Source of the DNA: JAFARZ01 sp035651595
Lineage (GTDB): Bacteria > Actinomycetota > Actinomycetes > Streptosporangiales > Streptosporangiaceae
Assembly (NCBI GenBank): GCA_035651595.1
Contig: DASRFJ010000266.1
Coordinates: forward strand, 8,348 to 72,347
Reading direction: 5' to 3'
DNA length: 64,000 bases
Positions 1 to 8,927 of this stretch are shown one piece after another. The position numbers and the translations under genes were made by a program. The notes under the pieces are model-generated. The model was given only the letters and a program-made list of their open reading frames with translations. It had not been told where the DNA came from and ran no database searches. The stretch's first letter is position 1; every line of letters starts with the position of its first letter.

Positions 1-159
1 TCGATGCCCACCACGGCCACCCCGGTGAAGATCATCGCTCTGGTGCTGTTCCTTGCGGGCATCCCGCTGGCGTTCATCTCCCGCGCGGTGACCAAGTCGG
101 CGTTCTTCCATACCCGGCGGGAGCGGTACCGGGAGGAGGAGCCGGTGCCCGTTGGCTGA
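1..159 (+). CDS. C-terminal fragment of a membrane protein (cut by window start)
   Basis: An open frame runs from the first base to TGA at 157-159. It encodes a hydrophobic stretch (VKIIALVLFLAGIPLAFIS) followed by a charged tail (HTRRERYREEE). This looks like the last transmembrane helix and cytoplasmic tail of a transporter or permease. The next gene begins inside its last codons, at a TTG at 152, so the two were probably one operon. A sugar-acid permease next to an IlvD/Edd-type dehydratase would be a usual pairing, but the fragment is too short to assign a family. Confidence 0.6.
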   Translation, partial: SMPTTATPVKIIALVLFLAGIPLAFISRAVTKSAFFHTRRERYREEEPVPVG

Positions 160-907
160 GTCGCGTAGCGGGTTGCGCAGTGACGCGTGGCTGCGCGGTG
201 ACGACGAGGTAGCCCTCGAGCACCGCGCGGCCCTGCGTCCGGCCGGCTACCGGCGCGGCCGCCAGCCGTTGATCGGGATCGCGTCAACGGCCAGCGACCT
301 GAACCGGTGCGACCTGGGACTGCGCTCGCTGGCGGCCGAGGTGCGGCGCGGGGTCACGGAGGCGGGCGGGCTGCCGCTGGAGTTCCCGGTCATGTCGCTC
401 AGCGAGGACCTGATGAAGCCGACCGCGATGCTGTACCGCAACCTGCTGGCCATCGAAGTCGAGGAGACGATCAGGTCCCAGCCGCTGGACGGGATCGTGG
501 CGCTCGGCAACTGCGACAAGACGGTGCCGGCGTACTTGATGGCACTGGCTTCGGCCGACGTGCCGGGGCTGATCGTGACCGGCGGGTTCCGGTCTGTTGT
601 GACGTTTGACGGTGCGTCGCTGGGGAGCGGGACGTCGCTGTGGCGGCTGTACGACGCCCGGCGGTCCGGTTCGTTGTCGGCGCGGGACTGGTCGCGGCTG
701 GAGACGTGCCTGGGGAGCGGGCTCGGGGCGTGCAACACGATGGGCACCGCGTCGACGATGGCGATCATGGCCGAGGCCGCTCCTAGCAGCCCACCCCCAC
801 CGCCCGCCCCTCGATCACATATCCGGATATTTCACCATTTGCTCGCGGCGCTCGAATTATTGCGGACACTTACCCCCCCGAACTGGGGGGGTAAGTGTCC
901 GCAATGA
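152..907 (+). pseudogene. IlvD/Edd-family dehydratase, 3'-truncated
   Basis: The first ~210 residues match the N-terminal half of dihydroxy-acid/sugar-acid dehydratases, which remove water from 2,3-dihydroxy acids using an Fe-S cluster. Two cluster-ligand motifs are visible: GNCDKTVPAYLMA near residue 130 and GACNTMGTASTMAIMAEA near residue 195. Similarity stops at about base 783. It is replaced by a proline-rich stretch and codons read through the palindromic repeat at 859-905, ending at 907. Family members are about 550-600 residues, so more than half the protein, including the C-terminal domain, is missing. The gene is almost certainly dead. The TTG start overlaps the stop of the upstream transporter fragment. 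Confidence 0.8.
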
Positions 908-2040
908 TTGTGGACGGCCAGCGCCGCGGCCAGCAGCACGGCTGTCGTCCACGGGAGGAAGCCCGGCCCGGTCGCTTGCAGGACGAGATCGCCGGCAAGT
1001 GAGCCGGCCGCGATGCCCACGTTGTAGACGGTGGTCTGCAGCGCGGTGGCCAGATCGGCGCTGGCCGCACCGGACGCCGCGGTCAGCTGGGTCTGGAGCA
1101 ACGTCGGCGCGGCCCCGTAGGCCAGCCCCCACACCACCACGCCGCCCAGCAGCACCGGTGCGGCGCGCAGCTCGAGCGCGACCATCGCGGCGATCACGAG
1201 CACCAGCGCAAGCACGAGGATCCGGCGGCCGCGGCGGTCGACGAGCACCCCAGCGCCCCAGACCCCGCCGACCGTCGCGATCCCGAACACCATCAGCACC
1301 AGGCCGGTGCGCCCGAACCCGGCCCACGCCAGATACGGCGCGATGTACGTATACATCACCTGATGGCCGGTCAGCAGGAGCAGGGTGACCGCCAGTACCG
1401 GCCGTATCCCCGGCAATCGCGCGACAGTCAGCACTGCGCCCCGGCTGGTCGCGCGCGACCCGGCGGCCAGCCACGGCACGCGCCACCGCACCCAGGCCGC
1501 CGCCACCAGTGCGAGCCCGGACAGCGCGGCGAAGCACGCCCGCCAGCCGATGATCGCGGCGAGTGCCGCTCCCGCGGGGACGCCCAGGCAGAGCGCGACG
1601 GTGATGCCGCCGAGCATGACGGCGATCGCGCGGCCGCGCAGCCGCGGCGGGGCGATGCGGGCGGCGCAGCCGGCCAGCAGCGACCACAGCGTGCCGCCCA
1701 TCACGCCCGCGGCCAGGCGGATCACGAACGTGACCGGGTAGCTGCTCGAAGCCGCGGTTGCCGCGTCGCACAGCGCGAACCCGCTCAGCGCGGCGATCAG
1801 CACCGCGCGGCGTGGCAGCCGGCGCAGCACCGCGGTGACCGGGATCGCCGCCACTGCCGAAGCGATGGCGAACGCGCTGACCAGCAGCCCGATCCGCGCC
1901 TCCGGTACGTGCAGGGAGGCACTCATCGCGGGCAGGAGCCCGGCCGGCAGCAGGTCGGTGACCACGTCGGTAAATGCCGCCGTGGCCAGGGCCAGGAGCG
2001 CGAGCAACGGGAACATACGGTCAGGCTGCAACCTTCTCAT
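832..2040 (-). CDS. MFS transporter (DHA1-like), C-terminus formed by repeat
   Basis: This 402-residue protein has the alternating hydrophobic segments of a 12-TM major facilitator. The loop after TM2 carries RRLPRRAVL and the mid-protein loop carries GVLVDRRGRR. It is most like drug or amino-acid exporters of the DHA1/AraJ type. The last ~25 codons (from about residue 378) come from the palindrome at 859-905, so the original stop has been lost, although the last helix appears intact. It diverges from the MerR-type gene at 2055 with only 14 bp between start codons, which suggests that regulator controls it. A second possible start is Met9 (base 2016). Confidence 0.8.
   Translation of the reverse strand: MRRLQPDRMFPLLALLALATAAFTDVVTDLLPAGLLPAMSASLHVPEARIGLLVSAFAIASAVAAIPVTAVLRRLPRRAVLIAALSGFALCDAATAASSSYPVTFVIRLAAGVMGGTLWSLLAGCAARIAPPRLRGRAIAVMLGGITVALCLGVPAGAALAAIIGWRACFAALSGLALVAAAWVRWRVPWLAAGSRATSRGAVLTVARLPGIRPVLAVTLLLLTGHQVMYTYIAPYLAWAGFGRTGLVLMVFGIATVGGVWGAGVLVDRRGRRILVLALVLVIAAMVALELRAAPVLLGGVVVWGLAYGAAPTLLQTQLTAASGAASADLATALQTTVYNVGIAAGSLAGDLVLQATGPGFLPWTTAVLLAAALAVHNHCGHLPPQFGGVSVRNNSSAASKW
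859..905. repeat. Solo 47-bp palindrome (repeat family, copy 1)
   Basis: Two perfect 21-bp arms beginning ATTGCGGACACTTACC surround a 5-base spacer (GAACT). The same palindrome recurs at 36339-36385 and 55857-55903, and its arms form the ends of longer elements at 10636 and 27006. It lies at the junction between a truncated dehydratase and the 3' end of a convergent MFS gene. It could act as a two-way transcription terminator, but its dispersion and its role as the ends of larger elements argue for a mobile or MITE-like origin. Confidence 0.9.
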
Positions 2041-2050
2041 CAGTGTGAAG
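2031..2050. promoter_or_regulatory. Short dyad in the MFS/MerR divergent start region
   Basis: CCTTC and GAAGG are separated by 10 bases, lying between or over the two divergent starts. MerR proteins bind dyads inside a 19-20 bp promoter spacer, so this may be part of the operator. The AAGG of the right arm can also serve as ribosome binding site for the gene at 2055. Weak evidence. Confidence 0.3.
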
Positions 2051-2054
2051 GCAA

Positions 2055-3188
2055 ATGCGCATCGGTGACCTGTCCCGGCAGACCGGTATTCCGGCGCGGA
2101 TGCTCCGCTACTACGAGGAGCAGGGCCTGCTGAACCCGGCCCGCGATGCCAGCGGCTACCGCAGCTACGCCGACTGCGACGTCGGCAAGGTCCGGCAGAT
2201 CCGCGGGCTGCTCGACTCCGGGCTACCCACCGAGATCATCCGGCGGATCCTCCCGTTCCTGGACTCCCCCGACCAGATTCACCTGCCGCCGCAGTGCCTC
2301 ACCGAACAGACCACGACGCTGCTGCGCGACGAGATCGCGCGGCTGAACGCGCGCATCGAGTGCCTGGACCGCAATCGCGGCGCGCTGACCGGCTACCTCG
2401 ACGCGATCCTGCCGCCGGAGGCCACGAAGGACCTGCCCCGGCCCGTGGTGTGTAACGACGGCACGGTGCGCCGCCAGTCAGGGCCGTGGACGCCGACCGT
2501 GCACGCCCTGCTGAACCACCTGGAGAGCGTCGGCTTCGGCGGCAGCCAGCGCGTCGTCGGCACCGGTTACGACGAGCGAGGCTGGGATGTCGTGAGCTAC
2601 ATACCTGGTGACTTCGTCCATCCGCACTCGTGGAGCGACGAGGGCATCTGGCAGGTGGGGCGGCTGCTGCGGGAGCTGCACGGCGCCACCGCCACGTTCC
2701 GGCCGCCAGCTGATGCCGTATGGCATCAGTGGCCGTTCCACAGCGACGCGCCGGACGCCATCATCGGTCACCGTGACGCGGGTCCGTGGAACATCGTCGC
2801 CCGCGAGGGCCTGCCGGTCGCGTTCATCGACTGGCCGACCGCCGGCCCGACCGATCGCATGGACGAGATCGCGCAGACCGCGTGGCTCAACGCCCAGTTG
2901 CACGACGACGACATCGCCGAACACGACGAGCTGCCCGGCCCCGCGGCACGGGCCGCTCAGCTGCGCCTTTTCGCCGACGGCTACGGGCTGGCCGCGCCCG
3001 ACCGGGCGGTGCTGGTCAGCGCCATGATCGAGTACGCGATCCGGGACAGCGCCGCCGAGGCCGTCCAAGGCCGGGTCACGATCGACGGCGGCGGCGAGAT
3101 CACCTCGCTGTGGCCGATCGCCTGGCGAGCACGCTCGGCCGCGTGGATGATCCGGCACCGCGCGCTGCTGGAGCGAGCGCTCAGCTAA
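2055..3188 (+). CDS. MerR regulator fused to an APH-like phosphotransferase domain
   Basis: Residues 1-70 are a MerR winged helix (MRIGDLSRQTGIPARMLRYYEEQG), followed by a coiled-coil region to about 125. From about residue 140 the sequence becomes a short APH/choline-kinase-like fold. It has a catalytic-loop motif GHRDAGPWNIV (HxDxxxxN) near 240 and FIDW as the metal-binding Asp. The APH part matches a free-standing ~250-residue family in actinomycetes, so this appears to be a regulator-kinase fusion in one frame with no internal stop. The domain may sense the drug that the divergent MFS pump exports, or still phosphorylate it. Whether it is catalytic cannot be judged from sequence. Confidence 0.75.
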   Translation: MRIGDLSRQTGIPARMLRYYEEQGLLNPARDASGYRSYADCDVGKVRQIRGLLDSGLPTEIIRRILPFLDSPDQIHLPPQCLTEQTTTLLRDEIARLNARIECLDRNRGALTGYLDAILPPEATKDLPRPVVCNDGTVRRQSGPWTPTVHALLNHLESVGFGGSQRVVGTGYDERGWDVVSYIPGDFVHPHSWSDEGIWQVGRLLRELHGATATFRPPADAVWHQWPFHSDAPDAIIGHRDAGPWNIVAREGLPVAFIDWPTAGPTDRMDEIAQTAWLNAQLHDDDIAEHDELPGPAARAAQLRLFADGYGLAAPDRAVLVSAMIEYAIRDSAAEAVQGRVTIDGGGEITSLWPIAWRARSAAWMIRHRALLERALS

Positions 3189-3630
3189 GCCCGTCCCAGG
3201 ACCAGTGCGGCATCGGCAGGCCGTCCGGGACCACCGAGCCGTGCGGTGAGAGGGCCATCACTTCACCCACCGCCCATTCCATGTAGGCGCGCAGCGCGGC
3301 ACGGAAGTCGGGGTCGTCCGGGAGTCCGGCATCGTCGGCGGCGGCCACGAAGCACTCGACGAAGCGCTTGCCCAGGCTGTCCATCGCGCCCGTTTCCGAG
3401 TGCAGGTACAGCACCGACGACTGGTCGCCGCACTCCTGGGAGTACCTGGGCGGGCCGCCCATGACTTCGGCCCAGTAGAGACCGAGCCGCTCGACATGCC
3501 GCGGATGCTGTCCCGGATGGGAGAACGGATGGCTGAGCTCCGGGTCGGCCAGGCACCTCGCGTGGTGGGCGGTCGCGAGGGCCAGAAACGCCTTCTCGCC
3601 ACCGGCGAACTCAAACAGGCTTGGACGCAT
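3181..3630 (-). CDS. Group II truncated haemoglobin-like protein
   Basis: The 149-residue sequence has the short 2-on-2 globin pattern: an N-terminal FEFAGGEKAFLALATAHHARCLADPELSHPF, then HPRHVERLGLYWAEVMGGPPRYS, then a C-terminal helix RAYMEWAVGEVMAL. Group II truncated haemoglobins bind O2 or NO with haem and often act in NO detoxification. It converges on the MerR-APH gene with an 8-bp overlap of the two 3' ends. Assignment rests on overall pattern, and I did not place every haem-pocket residue. Confidence 0.65.
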   Translation of the reverse strand: MRPSLFEFAGGEKAFLALATAHHARCLADPELSHPFSHPGQHPRHVERLGLYWAEVMGGPPRYSQECGDQSSVLYLHSETGAMDSLGKRFVECFVAAADDAGLPDDPDFRAALRAYMEWAVGEVMALSPHGSVVPDGLPMPHWSWDGLS

Positions 3631-3714
3631 ACCGGGAGCCTACGGCTTGGCTGGCCCGGTCCGCCGATGTGCGCGGGAAGGGCCGCCACTCTGGTAGCAT
3701 CTGGCAAGGCACTG

Positions 3715-3789
3715 GGGCCGTTGGCGCAGCGGGAGCGCGCCTCCCTGACACGGAGGAGGTCACTGGTTCAAATCCAGTACGGCCCACCA
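3715..3789 (+). tRNA. trnV: tRNA-Val (anticodon GAC)
   Basis: A full cloverleaf is present. The acceptor stem GGGCCGT pairs with ACGGCCC, the anticodon stem CCTCC pairs with GGAGG around a loop holding GAC, the T-loop is TTCAAAT, and a genomic CCA ends it (3787-3789). GAC reads GUC/GUU valine codons. It stands alone, with a terminator about 20 bases later. No integrase or partial duplicate of the 3' end is visible nearby, so there is no sign of use as an attachment site. Confidence 0.95.
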
Positions 3790-3810
3790 GGACACGCTCA
3801 CTCGAAGGCG

Positions 3811-3839
3811 TCTCAGCCGTCAGGCTGGGGCGTCTTTTT
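3811..3839 (+). terminator. Rho-independent terminator after tRNA-Val
   Basis: A short stem (CAGCC/GGCTG, extended by G-T pairs) with a GTCA loop is followed by GCG and a TCTTTTT run, ending the tRNA transcript. Confidence 0.7.
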
Positions 3840-3961
3840 CGTACCAGGTGAACCGCGGCGAGTTGCGGTTGCGGCGCTTCTCGCGATGCGAGACCGCAGT
3901 GGCAGGACTAGGCTGTTGACATTTAGCCAGAAATTCCGCGAAATGGGGTATCTGGGGCGAC

Positions 3962-6250
3962 GTGCATTTGCCAGAGGAGCTGGACACGTTCATCGGCCGC
4001 GAGGATGAGCTTGGTGAGCTGCGGCGGCTGGTGGGGACGACGCGTGCGCTGACGCTCCGCGGCCCCGGCGGGATCGGGAAGACCAGGCTCGCGCTGCGGC
4101 TGCTCGCCGAGGTCGCGAATGACTTCCCCGACGGTGCGTGGCTGGCCGAGCTGGCCGATCTCCGCCAGCCTGAGCTGGTGGTCTCCAGGGTTGCGGCGGT
4201 GCTCGGCATTGCCGAGGAACCAGGACGCCCGCTGATCGAGACGCTCGCCGACGCACTGCGGCCGCGGCGGTTCCTGCTCATGCTCGACACCTGCGAGCAC
4301 CTCGTCGACGCGTGCGCCACGCTGTGCCGCCAGGTGCTGGCCAGCGCGTGCGGCGCGCGGCTGCTCATCACCAGCCGTGAGCCGCTGCACATCGCGGGCG
4401 AGACGATATGGGAGGTGCCGCCGCTATCGCTGGCGCCGATCGGGGAGTATCCGGCACCGGGTGATGAGGGCCGGTACGAGGCCGTCCGGCTGTTCGCCGA
4501 ACGGGCCGCCGCGTCCCGGCCCGGCTTCAGCGTGGGCCCGGACAACATCGTCGCGGTGACCGGGATCTGCCGGGCGCTCGACGGCCTGCCGCTGGCGATC
4601 GAGCTAGCCGCGGCCTGGGTCCGCTTCTTGCCGGTCGAGCAGATCACGAGCCGGCTCGGAGACAGGTTCGCCCTGCTCACCGACGGCGACCGCTCGGCGC
4701 AGCCGCGCCAGCGCACCCTGCGCGCGACGATCGACTGGAGCTATGCGCTGCTGACGGCGCAGGAGAGCGCCCTGTTCCGGCGGCTGTCGGTGTTCGCTGG
4801 CTGGTCGGTGGAGATGGCAGAACAGGTGTGCTCCGGTGACGGCATCCTGGCCGGTGACGGCATCCCGGCCGGTGATGTGCTCGGGCTGACCGCCGCGCTG
4901 GTCGACAAGTCCCTGGTGCTCGTCGAGCCCGAGGTGCTCGGCCAGGCGCGCTACCGGATGCTGGACACGATCAGGGAGTACGCTGGCGCGCGGCTCGCCG
5001 AGGCCGGCGAGTCCGAGGTGTTCCGCGGCAGGCTGCGCGACTATATCCTGCGGACCGCGGAGGACAGCCTGGCGGTGGGGATGTCTGGCGCTGCTGTCCC
5101 GTGGCAGGTCCGGGTCGACTGCTCGCGCCGGTACGACGCTGATTCGGCCAATGTGGCCGAGGTGCTGAGCTGGTGCCTGACCCGCCGCGACGCGGAAGCC
5201 GGGATGCGGATCTGCGTCGCGGTCAGCCCCCGGTGGATCGCCTGGGGCACGTTCGCCGAAGGAGGTGAGTGGCTCGACTCGTTCCTGGCGCTAGATGTCT
5301 CGTCGGTGGCGGCACGGGTGCGCGGGGCGGTTCTGGTGGCCCGGGCCCAGCTTGCGATGTCCAGCGATCCGGTCGCGGCCGGCTCCTGGGCACTGGATGG
5401 CCTGAAGCTGTGCCGCTCGGCGGCAGACGAGTACTGGACCGCCGCGGCACTGAACGTACTGAGCGAGATCGCCCTGCACACCGGGCGGATCGCGGATGCG
5501 ACCGCGCACGCGGACGAAGCGCTGGCGGTCGCCCAGGCAGCGGGTGACGGCTGGAACCAGGGATACGCGCTGGGCACCCGGGCGGCGATCGCCGCTCGGA
5601 CCGGAAAGCTGGCCGAGGCCTTCCAGCAGGCGGCCGCGTCGGTCAGCGTGATGCGGATGATCGACCAGCAGTGGGGCGCGGCACGGGCGCTGCTCGGCCT
5701 CGGGGACGTGGCGCGAGCGCAAGGCCATCCCGGCGAGGCACACAGCCGCTACGTGGAGGCGCTGCCGATACTGCGCGAAATCGGTGCCCGGCCCGAGATC
5801 GCCCGCTGCCTGGCCGGGCTCGGCCGGGTGGCCATGGAACTCGGCGCGATCGAGCAAGCCAGGCGCCACCTGACCAGGAGCCTCGAGCTGAGCCGCGCCA
5901 CCGGTACCAGGCTGGGCATCGCGCGCGGGCTGGAGGCCTTCGCCACCCTGGCCGTCCAGGAGAACTTGCCGGAGCGGTCGGTGCGGCTGGCCGGGGCCGC
6001 CGCCGCGCTGCGGCACGCGGCGGGGCTGCCGCTGCCGGCCGCCCGCACGCAGGCCTACCTCGCACCGGCCCGGCACCTCGGCGAGGACATGGTCGCCCGG
6101 CTGTGGGCGGCCGGACTCGCCATGGGCAGCGAGGCGGCGGTCGCGCTCGCGCTCGACTCGCCAGACCAGACGGCGCCCGTCAGCCGGGGGCCGGTGCTAA
6201 CCGTGGTGGATATGCCGCCGGAACCCTCGACGATACGGCCGCCGCGGTGA
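3962..6250 (+). CDS. NB-ARC/TPR regulator-like ATPase lacking a DNA-binding domain
   Basis: This 762-residue protein starts at GTG with the usual N-terminus of LuxR/AfsR-type ATPases (LPEELDTFIGREDEL). Walker A is GPGGIGKTRLAL (~residue 35), Walker B is FLLMLDTCEHL (~105), and NB-ARC motifs follow (GLPLAIELAAAW ~205). From about residue 420 on there are TPR-like helical repeats. Related actinomycete proteins end in a LuxR HTH, but this one ends in a Pro-rich tail, so it may signal through a partner. A small in-frame duplication (GDGILAGDGIPAGD, ~residue 295) is visible. It overlaps the methyltransferase gene by 4 nt (GTGA), so the two are translationally coupled. Confidence 0.75.
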   Translation: MHLPEELDTFIGREDELGELRRLVGTTRALTLRGPGGIGKTRLALRLLAEVANDFPDGAWLAELADLRQPELVVSRVAAVLGIAEEPGRPLIETLADALRPRRFLLMLDTCEHLVDACATLCRQVLASACGARLLITSREPLHIAGETIWEVPPLSLAPIGEYPAPGDEGRYEAVRLFAERAAASRPGFSVGPDNIVAVTGICRALDGLPLAIELAAAWVRFLPVEQITSRLGDRFALLTDGDRSAQPRQRTLRATIDWSYALLTAQESALFRRLSVFAGWSVEMAEQVCSGDGILAGDGIPAGDVLGLTAALVDKSLVLVEPEVLGQARYRMLDTIREYAGARLAEAGESEVFRGRLRDYILRTAEDSLAVGMSGAAVPWQVRVDCSRRYDADSANVAEVLSWCLTRRDAEAGMRICVAVSPRWIAWGTFAEGGEWLDSFLALDVSSVAARVRGAVLVARAQLAMSSDPVAAGSWALDGLKLCRSAADEYWTAAALNVLSEIALHTGRIADATAHADEALAVAQAAGDGWNQGYALGTRAAIAARTGKLAEAFQQAAASVSVMRMIDQQWGAARALLGLGDVARAQGHPGEAHSRYVEALPILREIGARPEIARCLAGLGRVAMELGAIEQARRHLTRSLELSRATGTRLGIARGLEAFATLAVQENLPERSVRLAGAAAALRHAAGLPLPAARTQAYLAPARHLGEDMVARLWAAGLAMGSEAAVALALDSPDQTAPVSRGPVLTVVDMPPEPSTIRPPR

Positions 6251-7062
6251 GAGGCGGCATCTGGGGCGAGGCGCATGGCCCGCTCCCCAGGCTCGACACC
6301 GGTGTGCCACAGTCAGCCCGCGTGTGGAACTACCTCCAAGGCGGCAAGGACAACTTCGCGGCCGACCGCGCGGCAGGCGACGCGCTCAGGCAGGCGTGCC
6401 CGGAGATCGCGCTCTTCGCCCGCTCCCAGCGCCGCTTCCTCACCCGCGCCGTCCGGTATCTCGCCGGGCAGGCAGGGATCCGCCAGTTCCTCGATATCGG
6501 CACAGGTCTTCCGGCCGGTGACAACACTCACGAGATCGCCCAGCTCATAGCACCGACGTCCCGGATCGTCTACGGGGACAACGACCCGCTCGTGCTCCTG
6601 CATGCCCGCGCGCTGATGACCAGCGGACCCCAGGGCGCCACCAGCTATGTCGAGGCCGACGTACGCGACCTCGAAGAGATCCTGCACGAGACCGCGCGCA
6701 CGCTCGACCTCAGCGAGCCGGTCGCCCTGCTGCTGCTTGGCGTCATGGGCGAGGTCCCGGACACCGACCACCCTCGCAGGATCGTCGCCAGCTTGCTGAA
6801 CGCCCTGCCGTCGGGCAGCTACCTCGTGCTCAGCGACGCGACCGACACCAGCCCGGTGCTGAGCCAGGCGATCACCGCCTACAACCGTTACGCCGCCGCC
6901 CCCTACTGGCTGCGCAGTCCACGGGAAGTCGTCCGTTTCTTCGACGGGCTGACGCACGTGTCGCCCGGCCTGCTCGCCGCCGCGCGGTGGCAGCCCGATC
7001 TCACGGCGGCGGACGGTCCGCCCCCGTCCAGCGCGATCTGCGGCGTCGGCCGCAAGGACTAG
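6247..7062 (+). CDS. SAM-dependent methyltransferase, DUF574/Methyltransf_19 family
   Basis: The GTG at 6247 shares bases with the upstream TGA, giving a 271-residue protein. It shows the family's signature start (VPQSARVWNYLQGGKDNFAADR), the SAM-binding FLDIGTGLPAGDNTHEIA near residue 85, the acidic loop YGDNDPLVL, and YVEADVRDL. This family is abundant and expanded in Streptomyces and relatives, usually without a known substrate. Its coupling to the NB-ARC/TPR protein is the only functional hint. Confidence 0.85.
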   Translation: MRGGIWGEAHGPLPRLDTGVPQSARVWNYLQGGKDNFAADRAAGDALRQACPEIALFARSQRRFLTRAVRYLAGQAGIRQFLDIGTGLPAGDNTHEIAQLIAPTSRIVYGDNDPLVLLHARALMTSGPQGATSYVEADVRDLEEILHETARTLDLSEPVALLLLGVMGEVPDTDHPRRIVASLLNALPSGSYLVLSDATDTSPVLSQAITAYNRYAAAPYWLRSPREVVRFFDGLTHVSPGLLAAARWQPDLTAADGPPPSSAICGVGRKD

Positions 7063-7083
7063 CAGCCAATTAGCGCGGCCACG

Positions 7084-8112
7084 TCATTGAGGTCGGTCAT
7101 GATGCCGGGCGGCGTCGGACGCTGCCTCCGTGGCCGCGTTGGCGCCGAAGCCGACTCCGATCGCCTGGTCATCGCGCCGTCGTTCGGCATGGACCAGGTC
7201 GGCGAGCACGTGCCGGTCGGCGGCGGTTGGCTCGCCGCCCAGGGGCAGGGCTCGCGGGTAGAGCGAGCGGGCCAGCACCGGGTTCAGCTCCGCCGCGTAC
7301 ATGCTGAGCTTGGCCAGCAGCAGCAGGAACGTGACGATGCCGATGACCGCCCCGAATGCCCCGTAAGTCGCCGAGGTGTTCTTGAGCTGGTGGGTCAGCA
7401 GCCCGGTGCCGACCGTGATCAGGGCGGTGAACCCGATCCCCGCGATGATCGCGCCGGGCAGCAGGCCTCGCGGGCCCACTGCCTTGGCGGTGAGCAGGGT
7501 GAAGCTCACGAAGTACAGGCCGGTATTAACCAGCACCAGACCGGCCAGGATGGGCACCCGGATGGCATAGTTCGTGGTGACGCCGGTCACGTAGCTGGTG
7601 ACGAACGCGTTGAGTACGAACGCACCGCCGATCGTGACCAGCGCGGCCAGGCTGCGGCCAAGCCGAGGCAGGAAGCCGGTGCGCTGCGTCTGCGGGATGT
7701 TCCACACCGTGGCCATGGCCTGCTGCGCGGTCTGGGTCACGCCCTGCGCGCCGTAGAGCAGCCCGATCAGGCCGATCACCAGGGCAAGTCCGCTGCCGTG
7801 CAGCGCGCTGTGACCTGCCGGGGTGAAGCTCGAGCCCACGACGGGGAACTCGTGCAGCGTGTGGATGACCCCGGTGCCGAGCGACTGCGCGCCCATGAGC
7901 CCGAACAACGTGACCACGACGAGCAGCAGCGGGAAGATGGCGGTGAACCCGTACCAGGCCAGCGCCACGACCAGCAGGTTGGCGCTGTCGTCGCCGAACT
8001 TCTTGATCACCGCGTAGGGCACGCCCGCCCACCGGGTCCGCCGCTGCCAGCCATCGAGCGCGGTCATCACCCTGCGCACGGGGCTGAGCACGCTGTCCGC
8101 GGCCTTGTTCAT
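7084..8112 (-). CDS. YihY/BrkB-family inner-membrane protein
   Basis: This 342-residue membrane protein has about six hydrophobic helices, including NLLVVALAWYGFTAIFPLLLVVVTLFGLMG (residues ~45-75) and GAFGAVIGIVTFLLLLAKLSMYAAELN, the conserved YihY tail. A strong ribosome binding site (GAAGGAGAGTC) precedes the ATG at 8112. Function is not established for the family. It was once called ribonuclease BN by mistake. It converges on the methyltransferase at 7062 with 21 bp between stops. Confidence 0.85.
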   Translation of the reverse strand: MNKAADSVLSPVRRVMTALDGWQRRTRWAGVPYAVIKKFGDDSANLLVVALAWYGFTAIFPLLLVVVTLFGLMGAQSLGTGVIHTLHEFPVVGSSFTPAGHSALHGSGLALVIGLIGLLYGAQGVTQTAQQAMATVWNIPQTQRTGFLPRLGRSLAALVTIGGAFVLNAFVTSYVTGVTTNYAIRVPILAGLVLVNTGLYFVSFTLLTAKAVGPRGLLPGAIIAGIGFTALITVGTGLLTHQLKNTSATYGAFGAVIGIVTFLLLLAKLSMYAAELNPVLARSLYPRALPLGGEPTAADRHVLADLVHAERRRDDQAIGVGFGANAATEAASDAARHHDRPQ

Positions 8113-8124
8113 GACTCTCCTTCG

Positions 8125-8927
8125 TCAGGATGAGTCACCTGCATACCCCGCTGCCCGCAGGCCTAACGCGTCGGACGACCTTCTGCGCAGGATCAGGTGC
8201 GCCAGCTGGCCAAGCTGCCGGTACGGGTCGCTTGCGCCGAGGCGCTCTTCCACGTCCAGGAGCGCGGCCAGCTCACGGGGATCGGACGGCGGCGGGGGGT
8301 CGAGTTCGGCCGCGTCGACGGCGATCCGCACGCCGTACCAGTTCTCCAGCTCCAGCCCGCGGGCCGCCGCGGCGCTCGTCAGCGCGTCGAGGGAATCGCA
8401 CGGGCCGACGCGCCGATCTCGTTCAGGTAACGCATGTCCCGTCCCTCGGCCCGGGCGAGGTCGTGCTCCTCGAACGCAGCGAGGGCCGCCCGGCGCGACG
8501 TGCGCCGCGAGTTCGGCGATGACCGGCTCGCTGGCCGGCAAGTACATGAGCACGCCGAGCAGCAGCACCGCGTCGTACGCCGCGCCGCCGGTCACCGGTG
8601 CCAGGCTGCCCACCGATCCGGCGCGCAAGCTGACACGGTCCCGCACCTCGGACGGCTCGGCCGCAAGGGCGGCAAGGAAGGCAGCGCGCATGTCCGCGTC
8701 GGGCTAACGGCGAGCACGCAATGGCCGACCCGAGCCAGCCGGATCGACTGCGTGCCCTGGCCTGCCCCGACGTCCAGGATCCTGGCGGGCGGCGTCCGCA
8801 GATGGCGGTCCAGCTGGCGCGAGATCATTTCCTGCCGGACGACGTTGCGCACCTTGTCCAGCCGGCCCAGCCAGACCGGCCGGCCATCGCCGAACGTGCT
8901 ATCAGCGATCTCTTCTGGCGCGGTCAT
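8125..8927 (-). pseudogene. Class I SAM methyltransferase, multiply frameshifted
   Basis: Two overlapping frames together make one methyltransferase. The first (start 8927, ATGA overlap with the TetR stop) encodes the N-terminus with the SAM motif ARILDVGAGQGTQSIRLA. It loses frame near 8700, where a single missing base turns an expected SPDADMRAAF into nonsense. The second frame continues MRAAFLAALAAEP...DAVLLLGVLMYLPAS to about 8490. A segment around 8390-8480 then reads correctly only in a third phase (FEEHDLARAEGRDMRYLNEIG), before LDALTSAAAARGLELENWYGVRIA resumes. At least three shifts make a functional product unlikely unless they are assembly errors. Confidence 0.75.

Noticed and set aside
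3715..3789. tRNA-Val as an integration site for a mobile island
   Set aside because: No integrase gene, no duplicated tRNA 3' end and no abrupt gene-content change nearby.
7087..8133. 348-codon plus-strand frame opposite YihY
   Set aside because: Antisense shadow without domain similarity. YihY has a strong ribosome binding site and conserved helices.
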